DNA of 64,000 bases from JADKAV01 sp037046735 (lineage in GTDB: Bacteria; Actinomycetota; Actinomycetes; S36-B12; UBA10799): NCBI GenBank assembly GCA_037046735.1, contig JBAOHC010000020.1:62001-126000 (forward strand), in the 5' to 3' direction. The position numbers were made by a program, and so were the translations under genes. Of this stretch, positions 55,366-63,798 are shown piece after piece (within the stretch, counting starts at the first letter, position 1; each line of letters starts with the position of its first letter). Under the pieces are notes generated by a model. The model did no database searches and was not told the origin of the DNA. It saw nothing but the letters and a program-made list of their open reading frames with translations.

Positions 55366-56358
55366 TCAGCGCCCTGTTATCTGCACTGGCTTGGCTCGGT
55401 TCAGCGGTGGCAGGGTTCCCCGCTCGGAGGTCACCCGGTTACGGCCCGCCGCCTTGCTCTGGTACATGAGGCGATCGGCGCGATCCAACGCCTCCTGCCA
55501 GGTCTCGTCCGGTTGCACCATGGTCGCCCCGATCGAGACGGTGACGGTGACCCGCATACCGTCGATCGTCAGCCATGACTCCTCGACCAGCATTCGCAAG
55601 CGCTCAGCCGCCAGCTCCAGGTCCGCCGCTGAGGCCAGGCGCACCACCGCCAGGAACTCCTCCCCACCCCAGCGCACCGGCCAATCATGGGGACGCAGAC
55701 CGTGCGCGATCGTTTTGCCCACCATCCGCAGGGCGTCATCACCGACCGAGTGGCCCCACGTGTCGTTCACGCTCTTGAAATGATCCACGTCGATGAAAAG
55801 CAGCCCGACCGACGTCCCGGCCGCGACCATGGGTTCGATGTGCGTCTGCACAAAGCGGCGGTTGCCCAACTCGGTCAGGGGATCGAGGAACGAGGCGTCA
55901 AGATCGGATGCGGTGCTGGTCGCCAGATCCGCCGTGTCGCGGCAATGGAAAACCTCCACTGAACCGACGATCTGCCCGAGGTCGTCCCGGATGGGGCTGG
56001 CCTTGACCGTGACCGGCACGCGATGGCCATCGCGGTGATGCAGGTACACCTCCGCCTCCCGCAGTCGGCCGTCGTTCATCACGCCAGCCAGTGGGCAGCC
56101 ATGTGTGCACAGCTGGTATCCGCCTTCAGTGACGTGACGCAGGATGCCCTCCGAACAGGAATGACCGGTGACAGCCGCGGCGGGATATCCCGTGATCTGT
56201 TCAGCGCCCGCATTCCAGTAGGTGATACGCCGATCCAGATCGACGAAGTACACGCCGTCCTCGACCTGCTCCAGGATCGTGCGGTAACCGACTCCAGCAC
56301 CACTACCTCCCAACCTTCGGGTACCAGTATGCTCCCGGCGCTCGTAGTTTGTATTCAT
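55366..56358 (-). CDS. PAS-GGDEF diguanylate cyclase
   Basis: 330 aa from the ATG at 56358; the longer open frame upstream runs through a dispersed repeat and an unrelated small gene. PAS domain (about 24-150): ILEQVEDGVYFVDLDRRITYWN, GYPAAAVTG. A C-x-x-x-x-x-x-C cluster (CSEGILRHVTEGGYQLCTHGC) may bind a ligand. GGDEF domain (about 165-325) with PLTELGNRR, FIDVDHFKSVND, active-site GGEEF and, five residues earlier, an inhibitory-site RPHD (RxxD). Soluble, no TM, so it should sense an intracellular signal and make c-di-GMP. No EAL partner is in the window. Confidence 0.92.
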   Translation of the reverse strand: MNTNYERREHTGTRRLGGSGAGVGYRTILEQVEDGVYFVDLDRRITYWNAGAEQITGYPAAAVTGHSCSEGILRHVTEGGYQLCTHGCPLAGVMNDGRLREAEVYLHHRDGHRVPVTVKASPIRDDLGQIVGSVEVFHCRDTADLATSTASDLDASFLDPLTELGNRRFVQTHIEPMVAAGTSVGLLFIDVDHFKSVNDTWGHSVGDDALRMVGKTIAHGLRPHDWPVRWGGEEFLAVVRLASAADLELAAERLRMLVEESWLTIDGMRVTVTVSIGATMVQPDETWQEALDRADRLMYQSKAAGRNRVTSERGTLPPLNRAKPVQITGR

Positions 56359-56486
56359 GACAACCACTGGGGTGAGCCGGCCGTCGCTCGGCCGGTACCT
56401 TGGCCACCAAAGACGCTGGGGCACAGATCGCCTACGGCGAGGGCGATGATCGTTTCTGGTGTATCGCGACCGGGACCTGCGCAAGG

Positions 56487-56540
56487 AATTCGGCAGTTGT
56501 TGTCGCGACACGCCGGGCGGAATCGCACCTTGTGCCCATT
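56487..56540 (-). repeat. dispersed palindromic intergenic element, copy 3
   Basis: 54 nt whose reverse complement begins AATGGGC and ends CTGCCGAATT. About 85% identical to 17007-17060. Confidence 0.7.
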
Positions 56541-56605
56541 TGCGGCTGGAACTTCCAGCGCACAGACGGCGCAAACCCACTGCCAACTGTCGGCGAACCC
56601 ACGCG

Positions 56606-56871
56606 TCAGTAAGCCCGCCGCTGCAGGGAGCGATTCCAACAGGGCGTGTGCCAGTGCCGACGACTCTGCGGACCCTGGTAGTCCGGCCAGACAACCACGT
56701 GTGGCGTGGCTGCGGAGATGTTCTGGTTGCAGCCGGGACAGATGTAGGTCTTGCCTGACACGCTGCCACTGATCGACTGCACGACGAAGTCGCCCTCGCG
56801 GCGCCGGTTGCTGTATCCGGCGCCGAGTGAGGACGCACATCATCGGTGCGGCGCCGGTTGCGACGAGCCAT
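56606..56871 (-). CDS. small conserved actinobacterial protein with CxxC zinc-ribbon-like motif (one frameshift)
   Basis: The ATG at 56871 opens MARRNRRRTDDVRPHS. After a frame change near 56830 the coding trace continues NRRREGDFVVQSISGSVSG, KTYICPGCNQNISAATPHVV, VWPDYQGPQSRRHWHTPCW and stops at 56606. C-x2-C followed by H and RRHWHTPCW suggests a small metal-binding fold. I recall the same arrangement in many actinobacteria, usually labelled hypothetical or 'ATP/GTP-binding'. Total span is 266 nt, one base short of an open frame. It is 25 bp downstream in sequence from the hydroxyacyl-CoA dehydrogenase stop. Confidence 0.7.
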
Positions 56872-56896
56872 GGCTCAAGGGTAAGTGCGCCGGCCT

Positions 56897-58570
56897 TCAG
56901 CGATAGGCGCGGAAACCCCGGCCGGTCTTGCGCCCGAGGTAGCCGGCCTCCACCACCTGCTCGAGCAGGCGAGCCGGGGCGAGCTCAGGCAGGCGGAACT
57001 CATTGTGCAGCACCTGCTCGATGGCCAACGACACGTCGTTGCCGACCACGTCGAGCAGCGCGAATGGACCCAGCGGCAACCCTGCGCCCTTGGTCATCAC
57101 GGTGTCGATCTCCTCCGCGGTCGCGTAGTGCGACTCCAGCAGCAGGACCGCGTCGTTGAGATAAGGGAACAGCAGCGCGTTGACGATGAAGCCGGCCCGG
57201 TCGCCGCACAACACCGGGTGTTTGCCGAGCTGCTTGCACAGGGCGACCACGGTGGCCGTGACGTCGGCGGCGGTGGTGACCGGGCTGACCACCTCGACCA
57301 GTTTCATGATCGGCGCCGGGTTGAAGAAGTGCATGCCCACGACGTCCTCGGGACGGCCGGTGACCGCGGCCATCTCGACCACAGGCAACGACGAGGTGGT
57401 CGTGGCCAGAATTGCGCCCGGCTTGCAGATGCGGTCCAGGTCACGGAAGAGATCGAGTTTGATGTCGAGGTTCTCGACGATCGCCTCCACCACCAGGTCG
57501 ACGTCGCCGAGCGCTTCCCGCTCGGTCGAACCCGTGAGTCGTCCCAGCACCTCGGCGCGGACCTCTTCGGTCATCTTGCCTTTGGCCACGGCCTTGTCAA
57601 GGCTCTTGGTAACGGCGGCCTGCACTCCGGCCACCTTCGCTTCGCTGCGAGCCACGAACACGACGTCATACCCAGACTTGGCGAATACCTCGACGATGCC
57701 GCTGGCCATGGTGCCGGTGCCCACAACACCCACGCTGCGGATGTCGCGCAGGGCCGCATCGGCGCTGTCAGCCGTGGCACCTGCAGCTTGCCCGGAGTAG
57801 TCGTAGAAGCCCTTTCCGGTCTTCTCACCGCGTAGTCCGGCGGCAATCATCTGCTTGAGGATCGGGGCGGGTGCGTGAAGCCGTTTTCCGGTGCTGGCGT
57901 ACAAGGCATCGAGAACGTCGTAGGCGGTGTCGAGGCCGATCTTGTCCAGCAGCGCGAGCGGACCGATCGGGTAGCCACAGCCGTACCGCATCGCGGCGTC
58001 GATATCGTCGCGACTGGCATACCCGGCCTCGTACATCGTCACCGCGTGGTTGAGGTATCCGAACAGCAGTCCATCGGCGATGTAGCCCGGCTGCGAGCGG
58101 ACCACGGTGGCCGTGCGCCCCAGATCGCTGAGGAAGGCCTGCAGGGTCTCGACGGTGTCGGCGTCTGCGAAGTCCGGCCGGACCAGTTCGACGTGCGTGC
58201 GGGCCGGATCGTGCGGCATGGACAGGCCCAGTACCCGGTTGGGCCGACCGCTGCTCAGCGCCAGGTCCGTGACGGACAAGGCCGTCGCAGTGGTGACAAT
58301 GACGGCGCCCTCGGCAGCAAGACCACCTACCTCGGCGAAGACGGCATGTTTGGGGTCGTGTTTCTCAGGCAGGCACTCAATGATGAGGCTGGCTTCGGCG
58401 ACGTCTTTGATGTCCGCGGTGACGGCGACCCCACTGCGTGCCGCGCTCGCCGCAGCGGTGGTTTCGTCCTTCTCGATACCGACAACGACCCAACCCGATT
58501 CCTGCGCCAGACTCGCGATCTGTGCCCCGACCGTGCCCACCCCGACGATTGCCACCGTTTTCTCAGCCAT
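56897..58570 (-). CDS. double-domain 3-hydroxyacyl-CoA (3-hydroxybutyryl-CoA) dehydrogenase
   Basis: 557 aa from the ATG at 58570. Two complete HAD units in tandem. Unit 1 starts VAIVGVGTVGAQIASLAQ (NAD site) and ends GLRGEKTGKGFYDYS. Unit 2 starts VGVVGTGTMASGIVEVF, has MHFFNPAPIMKLVEVV (catalytic His) and DRAGFIVNALLFPYLNDAV, and ends GYLGRKTGRGFRAY. Unit 1 has LGLSMPHDPARTHVELV where HFFNP is expected, so its catalytic His context is altered and it may be a less active or regulatory half. Fused double HADs occur in actinobacteria. Role in beta-oxidation or C4 metabolism. Divergent from the GNAT gene with a 42-bp gap. Confidence 0.9.
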   Translation of the reverse strand: MAEKTVAIVGVGTVGAQIASLAQESGWVVVGIEKDETTAAASAARSGVAVTADIKDVAEASLIIECLPEKHDPKHAVFAEVGGLAAEGAVIVTTATALSVTDLALSSGRPNRVLGLSMPHDPARTHVELVRPDFADADTVETLQAFLSDLGRTATVVRSQPGYIADGLLFGYLNHAVTMYEAGYASRDDIDAAMRYGCGYPIGPLALLDKIGLDTAYDVLDALYASTGKRLHAPAPILKQMIAAGLRGEKTGKGFYDYSGQAAGATADSADAALRDIRSVGVVGTGTMASGIVEVFAKSGYDVVFVARSEAKVAGVQAAVTKSLDKAVAKGKMTEEVRAEVLGRLTGSTEREALGDVDLVVEAIVENLDIKLDLFRDLDRICKPGAILATTTSSLPVVEMAAVTGRPEDVVGMHFFNPAPIMKLVEVVSPVTTAADVTATVVALCKQLGKHPVLCGDRAGFIVNALLFPYLNDAVLLLESHYATAEEIDTVMTKGAGLPLGPFALLDVVGNDVSLAIEQVLHNEFRLPELAPARLLEQVVEAGYLGRKTGRGFRAYR

Positions 58571-58600
58571 ACCGCCCAGTCTGGCAAAGGGGTTTTCGGC

Positions 58601-58612
58601 CACAATGAGTGG
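58601..58612 (+). promoter_or_regulatory. -10-like box of GNAT gene
   Basis: CACAAT (58601-58606) ends 6 nt before the GTG at 58613. No ribosome binding site. Confidence 0.35.
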
Positions 58613-59419
58613 GTGTGGCACGCCCGACCCCTCTTTGACGAGGACATCCCCGAAGTGTTGACCATGGTCAACGCCTGCGAACTCGCCGATGGCGGTGAGG
58701 TGATGCTGACCGAAGCGGACATCGTGGGCAACCTCGCGGGCGCCGACCGGACCCGGGATGCGTGCGTCATCGTGATGGGGGGCCGCATCGTCGCGTGGGG
58801 GCTGATCTGGACCAAACGCAAAAGGTGGGCCGACGTGCATCCCGACGCCCGCGGTCGGGGGATTGGCACCTGGCTGCTGCGGTGGGCGGCCTGGCGCTCC
58901 AAGCAACTGGGCGCAGACCGCACCGGGCAGACCATCGACGACACGCGCACCGATGTGGCTGACTGGCTCGCGGGGCACGGTTACACCCCGCGCTACACGT
59001 CCTGGGTGCTCTCAGGCACGGTGCCAGGCGCCACCAGCGCGACTCCTGCTCGGCCTGATGAGTACGAGACCGTACTGGACCTGTTCGAGGAGGCCTTCAG
59101 CGAGTTCTCCGACCGGCCACCGGTGGATCGGGCACGCTGGCTGGCCAGGACGCTGCACCGGCGCGACTTCCGCGCCGAGGATCTGGTCGTCATCCGCGAG
59201 GCCGGTGTGCCGGTCGCGGCGTCCTTCTTCATCGGCGACTGGGTCGACAACATCGCCGTGGCGGCGACCCACCGTCGGCGCGGGCTTGGGCGCGATCTGT
59301 TGGCCGGGCGGGGCCGGGTGGAATTGAACACCGACAGCAACACCGGCGCGCGGGGTTTCTACGAGCGACTCGGGTTCACCGTGGACCGCTCGTTCACCCA
59401 CTGGGCGGTGGACCTGTAA
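58613..59419 (+). CDS. tandem GNAT acetyltransferase
   Basis: About 268 aa from the GTG at 58613. Two GNAT modules: DVHPDARGRGIGTWLLRWA (acetyl-CoA pyrophosphate loop RGxGxG) in the first, and NIAVAATHRRRGLGRDLLAG (RRxGxG) in the second. The C-terminus NTGARGFYERLGFTVDRSF is typical of the family's beta-7. The tandem arrangement is that of mycothiol synthase-like enzymes, but length and substrate region are not diagnostic. Convergent with nucS, 10 bp away. Confidence 0.87.
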   Translation: MWHARPLFDEDIPEVLTMVNACELADGGEVMLTEADIVGNLAGADRTRDACVIVMGGRIVAWGLIWTKRKRWADVHPDARGRGIGTWLLRWAAWRSKQLGADRTGQTIDDTRTDVADWLAGHGYTPRYTSWVLSGTVPGATSATPARPDEYETVLDLFEEAFSEFSDRPPVDRARWLARTLHRRDFRAEDLVVIREAGVPVAASFFIGDWVDNIAVAATHRRRGLGRDLLAGRGRVELNTDSNTGARGFYERLGFTVDRSFTHWAVDL

Positions 59420-59428
59420 GGCCCCGGC

Positions 59429-60100
59429 TCAGAACAGCCGATCCGCCGAGTTGTCGAAACCACGCAGGGCGTCGTAGTCCACGACCAGACAGCGAATCCC
59501 GCGGTCCTCGGCAAGAGTCCGCGCCTGGGGTTTGATCTCCTGAGCGGCGAACACCCCCACGACCGGTGCGAGCAACGGATCGCGGTTGAGCAGGTCCAAG
59601 TAGCGGGTGAGCTGCTCCACCCCGTCGATCTCGCCGCGCCGTTTCACCTCAACGGCCACCGCCGTCCCCGCATCGTCGCGACACAACAGATCCACGGGCC
59701 CGATCGCGGTGGGATACTCCCGACGGATCAACTGCCAGCCATCCCCGAATGTGGCAACCTGCTCTGCCAGCAGTTGCTGCAGATGAGCCTCCACGCCGTC
59801 CTTGATCAGCCCCGGGTCAACCCCCAACATGCCCGACCAGTCGTGCTCCACACCAGCGATCCGGATGATCAGCCGCTCACCGGCCTTGTTGGTCACCTCC
59901 CAGAGGAGGTGCTCGTCGTCCTCGGTCTCGACCAGAGTGCACGGCGGGGTCATCCAGTTCAGCGGCTTGTATGCCCGGTCGTCGGCGTGTACGGACACCG
60001 AACCGTCGGCCTTGAGCAGCAGTAAACGCCGGGCCATCGGCAGATGCGCGCTGAGCCTGCCCACATAGTCGACCTGGCACTCGGCGATGACCAGACGCAT
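59429..60100 (-). CDS. nucS: mismatch-specific endonuclease NucS (EndoMS)
   Basis: 223 aa from the ATG at 60100. MRLVIAECQVDYVGRLSAHLP begins the DNA-binding half (AYKPLNWMTPPC). The RecB-like nuclease half has PTAIGPVDLLCRDDAG (Asp), VAVEVKRRGEIDGVEQLTRYLDLL (ExK) and GVFAAQEIKPQA. In actinobacteria lacking MutS/MutL, NucS cuts G/T and similar mismatches. The C-terminal DSADRLF may hold the beta-clamp-binding end. Its start overlaps the stop of the upstream small membrane protein (TGATG). Confidence 0.93.
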   Translation of the reverse strand: MRLVIAECQVDYVGRLSAHLPMARRLLLLKADGSVSVHADDRAYKPLNWMTPPCTLVETEDDEHLLWEVTNKAGERLIIRIAGVEHDWSGMLGVDPGLIKDGVEAHLQQLLAEQVATFGDGWQLIRREYPTAIGPVDLLCRDDAGTAVAVEVKRRGEIDGVEQLTRYLDLLNRDPLLAPVVGVFAAQEIKPQARTLAEDRGIRCLVVDYDALRGFDNSADRLF

Positions 60101-60536
60101 CAGGCGACCACCTTGAAGAGGGTCATCAGCGTGGCGACCACGGCTGTGCCCAGAGACCAGAGCAGGGCTCGCGTGCCCACCCACGTGTAGACGAACAGCA
60201 GCACCGTCAGCGCGATCATTGCCGCGGTGACAGCTACCTCCAGCGAGCCACTGACCAGCCATCCCAGAGCCGCTGCGATTACCAGCACGGTGGCCGGCAC
60301 GAGGCCCACCGAGGCGTTCAGGGCCTCCGTGGTCAACGCCGCGCGGTCCACGGAACCAACCATCCGGCGGGTCAGCAGATGGGCCCAGAACCGCGCGATC
60401 ACCACACCGACGGCGGCCACAACACGACGAACGTGAACGCCGACAGCGAGTCGACGTACCCTTTGGCCGTGGCAGCGACGGCCACCGCGAGCAGCGTCAA
60501 TGAGGCCGAAATGACTGCCGAGATACGCGTGTTCAC
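60100..60536 (-). CDS. small membrane protein between nucS and hydroxybutyryl-CoA dehydrogenase (one frameshift)
   Basis: Full length is about 145 aa. The GTG at 60536 (overlapping the upstream gene's stop as GTGA) opens MNTRISAVISASLTLLAVAV, ATAKGYVDSLSAFTFVV. After a frame change near 60425 it continues VAAVGVVIARFWAHLLTRRM, LNASVGLVPATVLVIAAALGW, AAMIALTVLLFVYTWVG and ends at 60100. Four or so TMs. Small proteins of this size next to nucS are common in actinobacteria. Span 437 nt, one base short of an open frame. Translationally coupled at both ends. Confidence 0.65.
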
Positions 60537-61378
60537 GAGTAGTCGTAGAAGCCCTTACCGGTCTTGCGCCCGAGATCTCCGGCCTGCACCATCCGCCGCA
60601 GCAACTCCGGCGGGTTGAACTTCTCGTCCTGGGTGTCCGCGTAGATGTTCGAGGTGGCGTTGAGCATGATGTCCACGCCCGTCATGTCGGTGGTCGTCAG
60701 TGGGCCCATGGCGTGGCCGAAACCCAGCCGGCAGGCGATGTCGACATCTTCGGCAGTGGCCACTCCCGACTCGACCAGGGAGATCGCTTCGTTGCTCAGC
60801 GCCGTGATCAGGCGCGTGGTCACGAACCCGGCCACGTCCCGGTTGACGACGATGACGGTCTTGCCGATCCCCTCGGCGTAGTCGCGTGCCCGTTGCAGGG
60901 TCTCGTCGCTGGTCTTGTAGCCGCGGACCAGCTCACACAGGGCCATCATCGGTACCGGAGAGAAGAAGTGGGTGCCGACAACCATCTCCGGCCGCGATGT
61001 GAAGGCGGCGATGGAGGTGATCGGGATGGCCGAGGTGTTCGTCGCCATCACCACGTCGTCGCCACAGATCGTGTCCAGGCGCGCGAAGATCTCCGCCTTG
61101 ATGTCGATCTTCTCGAAGACGGCCTCCACGATGAACTCCGACTCCCCCACCGCGTCGAGGTCGGTCGTGGTGGTGATGCGATCCAAAGCCAGGTCGACAT
61201 CGCCGCTGCTCAGCTTGCCCTTTTGCGCGAACTTCGCCAGCGACTTCTCGATGCCGGCGACCCCGCGCGCCAAACCGTCCTGACTGACGTCCTGCAGGAC
61301 CACATCGTGACCCGCCACTGCGGAAACCTGCGCGATTCCCGCACCCATCAGACCTGCGCCCACCACTGCGATTCTCAT
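60533..61378 (-). CDS. 3-hydroxybutyryl-CoA dehydrogenase
   Basis: 281 aa. NAD-binding IAVVGAGLMGAGIAQV, FIVEAVFEKIDIKAEIF, ATNTSAIPIT, catalytic THFFSPVPMMALCELV, NRDVAGFVTTRLI, GFGHAMGPLTTTDMTG and DLGRKTGKGFYDYS. Single-domain PaaH/Hbd type, length typical (about 282-286). TAGCCT at 61385-61390 lies 6 nt before the ATG. First gene of an apparent operon with the small membrane protein and nucS. Confidence 0.93.
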   Translation of the reverse strand: MRIAVVGAGLMGAGIAQVSAVAGHDVVLQDVSQDGLARGVAGIEKSLAKFAQKGKLSSGDVDLALDRITTTTDLDAVGESEFIVEAVFEKIDIKAEIFARLDTICGDDVVMATNTSAIPITSIAAFTSRPEMVVGTHFFSPVPMMALCELVRGYKTSDETLQRARDYAEGIGKTVIVVNRDVAGFVTTRLITALSNEAISLVESGVATAEDVDIACRLGFGHAMGPLTTTDMTGVDIMLNATSNIYADTQDEKFNPPELLRRMVQAGDLGRKTGKGFYDYS

Positions 61379-61384
61379 GGTGTG

Positions 61385-61390
61385 AGGCTA
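61385..61390 (-). promoter_or_regulatory. -10 box of hydroxybutyryl-CoA dehydrogenase-nucS operon
   Basis: On the minus strand TAGCCT lies 6 nt before the ATG at 61378. Confidence 0.45.
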
Positions 61391-61474
61391 ACTCGCGGCC
61401 CCCTGCCGCAACATGGGTAGGGGCAGCAGACCCGATCAGATGCGCGCGCGAACAGTGAGGCGCACAATGAATCC

Positions 61475-61804
61475 GTGCCTGCCTGGTCCACCTACTCCTA
61501 CCTCTTCGGCCCGCTCGTGGCCGCGGGGATCATGGCACTGATCGTGCTGCTGCTGAAGTGGGCGTTCGCCCGCGGCCAGTCACTGGTCGCGGATGAGCCG
61601 ACACCGGGTGGCAGCCAGGATTACGGCCTGATGGTGCCCGTGGCCACGGCCGAGGACTACATCCGAGCCGAAATGCAGAAACAGATGCTCATCGCCCACG
61701 GGGTGAAGGTCAATCTCGTGCGTACCACCGACGGACCGCGCCTCATGGTGTGGCGAAAGGACCGGGAACGGGCCGTGGAACTACTCAGTCATCGACCCGG
61801 GTGA
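61475..61804 (+). CDS. small conserved membrane protein
   Basis: 109 aa. GTG start with CACAAT 6 nt upstream (61463-61468). One TM near the N-terminus (FGPLVAAGIMALIVLLLKWAFA, about 11-32), then a cytoplasmic ~75-residue domain: DYGLMVPVATAEDYIRAEMQ, LIAHGVKVNLVRTTDGPRLMVW, ending RAVELLSHRPG. This resembles the actinobacterial proteins found next to murA, with a DUF2007-like fold. It overlaps the convergent murA gene by 20 bp. Confidence 0.75.
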   Translation: MPAWSTYSYLFGPLVAAGIMALIVLLLKWAFARGQSLVADEPTPGGSQDYGLMVPVATAEDYIRAEMQKQMLIAHGVKVNLVRTTDGPRLMVWRKDRERAVELLSHRPG

Positions 61805-63041
61805 TGTCGGCGCTCAGCGCCTGCAACGACTCGACAAACCCCGAATAGCCCCGATCGATGTGGTGCACCTCATGCACCGTGGTCGTCCCGTCCGCCACCA
61901 GCCCGGCCAGCACCAAGCCGGCACCCGCGCGCACATCGGTGGCTTCCACGGGGGCCCCGGACAGCCGGGAGCGGCCCCGCACCAGCGCATGGTGGCCGTC
62001 AGTATGCACATCGGCCCCCAGCCGGCCAAGTTCGTGCACAAAGCGGAACCGGGCCTCGAAAAGGTTCTCCGTGACCATCGCGGCGCCCTCGGAGATGGCA
62101 TTGAGCGCGATGAACTGCGGCTGCAGATCGGTCGGGAAGCCGGGATAGGGCAGGGTCACGATATCCACCGCTTTCGGCCTACGATCCATGGAAACCCGAA
62201 AACCCACGGGCAGTTCCTCGATCATGGCCCCACAGCCGACCAACTTGTCCAACGCGATCTCGAGGTGGCCCGGATCGCCCTGGTCGATCGTGATGTCACC
62301 CTGGGTCATCACCGCAGCGACCGCCCAGGTGCCCGCCACGATCCGGTCGGGGACGGTCCGGTGAGTGACCGGCTGTAAGGCCTCCACCCCCTCGATCTCC
62401 AGTGTCGACGAGCCGATGCCCTCGATCGTGGCACCCATGGCCACAAGCATCTGGCAGATGTCCACGATCTCCGGTTCCCGCGCAGCATTGTCGATAACCG
62501 TGGTGCCCTTGGCCAGCACCGCGGCCATCAACAGGTTCTCGGTCGCGCCGACACTCGGAAAATCCAGCCAGATCTTGGCACCGTGCAGTTGCGCGGCCTT
62601 GGCGATCAGGAAACCGTGTTCGCTGGTGACCTCTGCGCCCAATCGCGTCAGCCCGTTGACGTGCATGTCCAGACCGCGTGAGCCGATCGCGTCACCGCCG
62701 GGCAGGGCGACATCAGCCTCGCCCACGCGAGCGACCAGCGGCCCGAGCACGCAGATGGAAGCCCGCATCTTGCGCACCAGGTCGTAGTCGGCCTGGTGTC
62801 CGGGCTTGTCGGGCACGTCGATGCGGACAGTCCCACCGCTGACATCCTGGTTGACCTCACAACCCAGCCGGCGCAGCAACTCGGCCATGATCGTCACATC
62901 GAGGATGTCCGGGACTTCAGTGAGGGTGGTGGAGCCTTCGGCCAGGAGCGACGCGGCCATCAACTTGAGGATGCTGTTCTTCGCCCCCGGCACGCGCACC
63001 GTGCCCACGAGGCGGTTGCCGCCCACCACCTCGAATCTCAC
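61785..63041 (-). CDS. murA: UDP-N-acetylglucosamine 1-carboxyvinyltransferase
   Basis: 418 aa, first committed step of peptidoglycan synthesis. EPSP-synthase-like fold: VRVPGAKNSILKLMAASLLA (Lys/Asn of UDP-GlcNAc binding), LRRLGCEV, RASICVLGPLVARVG, FPSVGATENLLMAA, PDRIVAGTWAVAA and TVHEVHHIDRGY. The active-site loop reads LPGGDAIGSR. The Cys that fosfomycin alkylates is Asp (residue 117), as in Mycobacterium tuberculosis MurA, so intrinsic fosfomycin resistance at the target is predicted. GTG start with TATTCT at 63048-63053 six nt upstream. Confidence 0.95.
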   Translation of the reverse strand: MRFEVVGGNRLVGTVRVPGAKNSILKLMAASLLAEGSTTLTEVPDILDVTIMAELLRRLGCEVNQDVSGGTVRIDVPDKPGHQADYDLVRKMRASICVLGPLVARVGEADVALPGGDAIGSRGLDMHVNGLTRLGAEVTSEHGFLIAKAAQLHGAKIWLDFPSVGATENLLMAAVLAKGTTVIDNAAREPEIVDICQMLVAMGATIEGIGSSTLEIEGVEALQPVTHRTVPDRIVAGTWAVAAVMTQGDITIDQGDPGHLEIALDKLVGCGAMIEELPVGFRVSMDRRPKAVDIVTLPYPGFPTDLQPQFIALNAISEGAAMVTENLFEARFRFVHELGRLGADVHTDGHHALVRGRSRLSGAPVEATDVRAGAGLVLAGLVADGTTTVHEVHHIDRGYSGFVESLQALSADITRVDD

Positions 63042-63047
63042 CGGTCA

Positions 63048-63053
63048 AGAATA
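63048..63053 (-). promoter_or_regulatory. -10 box of murA
   Basis: On the minus strand TATTCT lies 6 nt before the GTG at 63041. Confidence 0.5.
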
Positions 63054-63093
63054 CGCCGGTTGCACTGGCTCGTGGGGCCAGTTCCGACATGCC

Positions 63094-63795
63094 TCAGATG
63101 CGGCCGGCGCGCCGATGCACCCACGAGGCTGCGATGAATCCCAGCCCATTGATAGCCCAGTGCAGCGCCATGGGCGGCAGCAATGAGTCGGTGTAGAGCC
63201 GCAGCACGCAGAATACGACCCCGGCGATGGCGGTGCCGAGCACGGTCAGCACTACCGACTGGATTCGACCCCAGATCCCCTGGCCGAGCAGGTCGCCGAC
63301 GGCGGCATTGGCGTCGTGCATGATCAGACTCGGCAGGATGTGCCAGAAGCCGAACAGCACACTGGACAACAGCACGGCTTGCCAGACCGGCACCCACTGG
63401 ATCAGCAGCGCCAGTCCCACACCCCGAAAGGCGAGTTCCTCGAAAAGCACCGTCCCCAAGGGCACGTTCACCAGCACTTTGTAGAGCAGGGTCCGCGGAC
63501 CGAGTACTGCGCGGTCGTCGGCGAGGAAGCGTCGGGTGAAGGTCATCGATCCCCCAATGACGTACACACCTGTCACCAAGCCGATACACCCAGCCGACCA
63601 CAACAGACCCCGCACGATGGAATCCGGCGCCAGTCCGATGTCACTGAGCGACACCCCGGCCCGATAACCGACCCAGATGATCAGGACGCTGCCGACGACA
63701 CCGGTGGGCACGTACCAGCGCGCAGCGATGTACGGCGAGTGATTCAGGACGTTGACGATGATCAACAGCCCGAGGACGACGAGATCGAGAGTCAC
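63094..63795 (-). CDS. CPBP family intramembrane metalloprotease
   Basis: 233 aa, about seven TMs. CPBP/CAAX-protease-like motif 1 FEELAFRGVG (EExxxR), motif 2 FGFWH and motif 3 HWAINGLG are all present, so catalytic competence is likely. Starts with GTG 3 nt after the stop of the upstream partial gene, suggesting co-translation. Roles of such proteins range from prenyl-peptide processing to bacteriocin immunity; none is indicated here. Confidence 0.88.
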   Translation of the reverse strand: MTLDLVVLGLLIIVNVLNHSPYIAARWYVPTGVVGSVLIIWVGYRAGVSLSDIGLAPDSIVRGLLWSAGCIGLVTGVYVIGGSMTFTRRFLADDRAVLGPRTLLYKVLVNVPLGTVLFEELAFRGVGLALLIQWVPVWQAVLLSSVLFGFWHILPSLIMHDANAAVGDLLGQGIWGRIQSVVLTVLGTAIAGVVFCVLRLYTDSLLPPMALHWAINGLGFIAASWVHRRAGRI

Positions 63796-63798
63796 CTG

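Noticed and set aside
55366..56871. N-terminal extension of the diguanylate cyclase frame to 56871
   Set aside because: The extension passes through the dispersed repeat and the small CxxC gene in the wrong frame; the PAS domain begins soon after the ATG at 56358.
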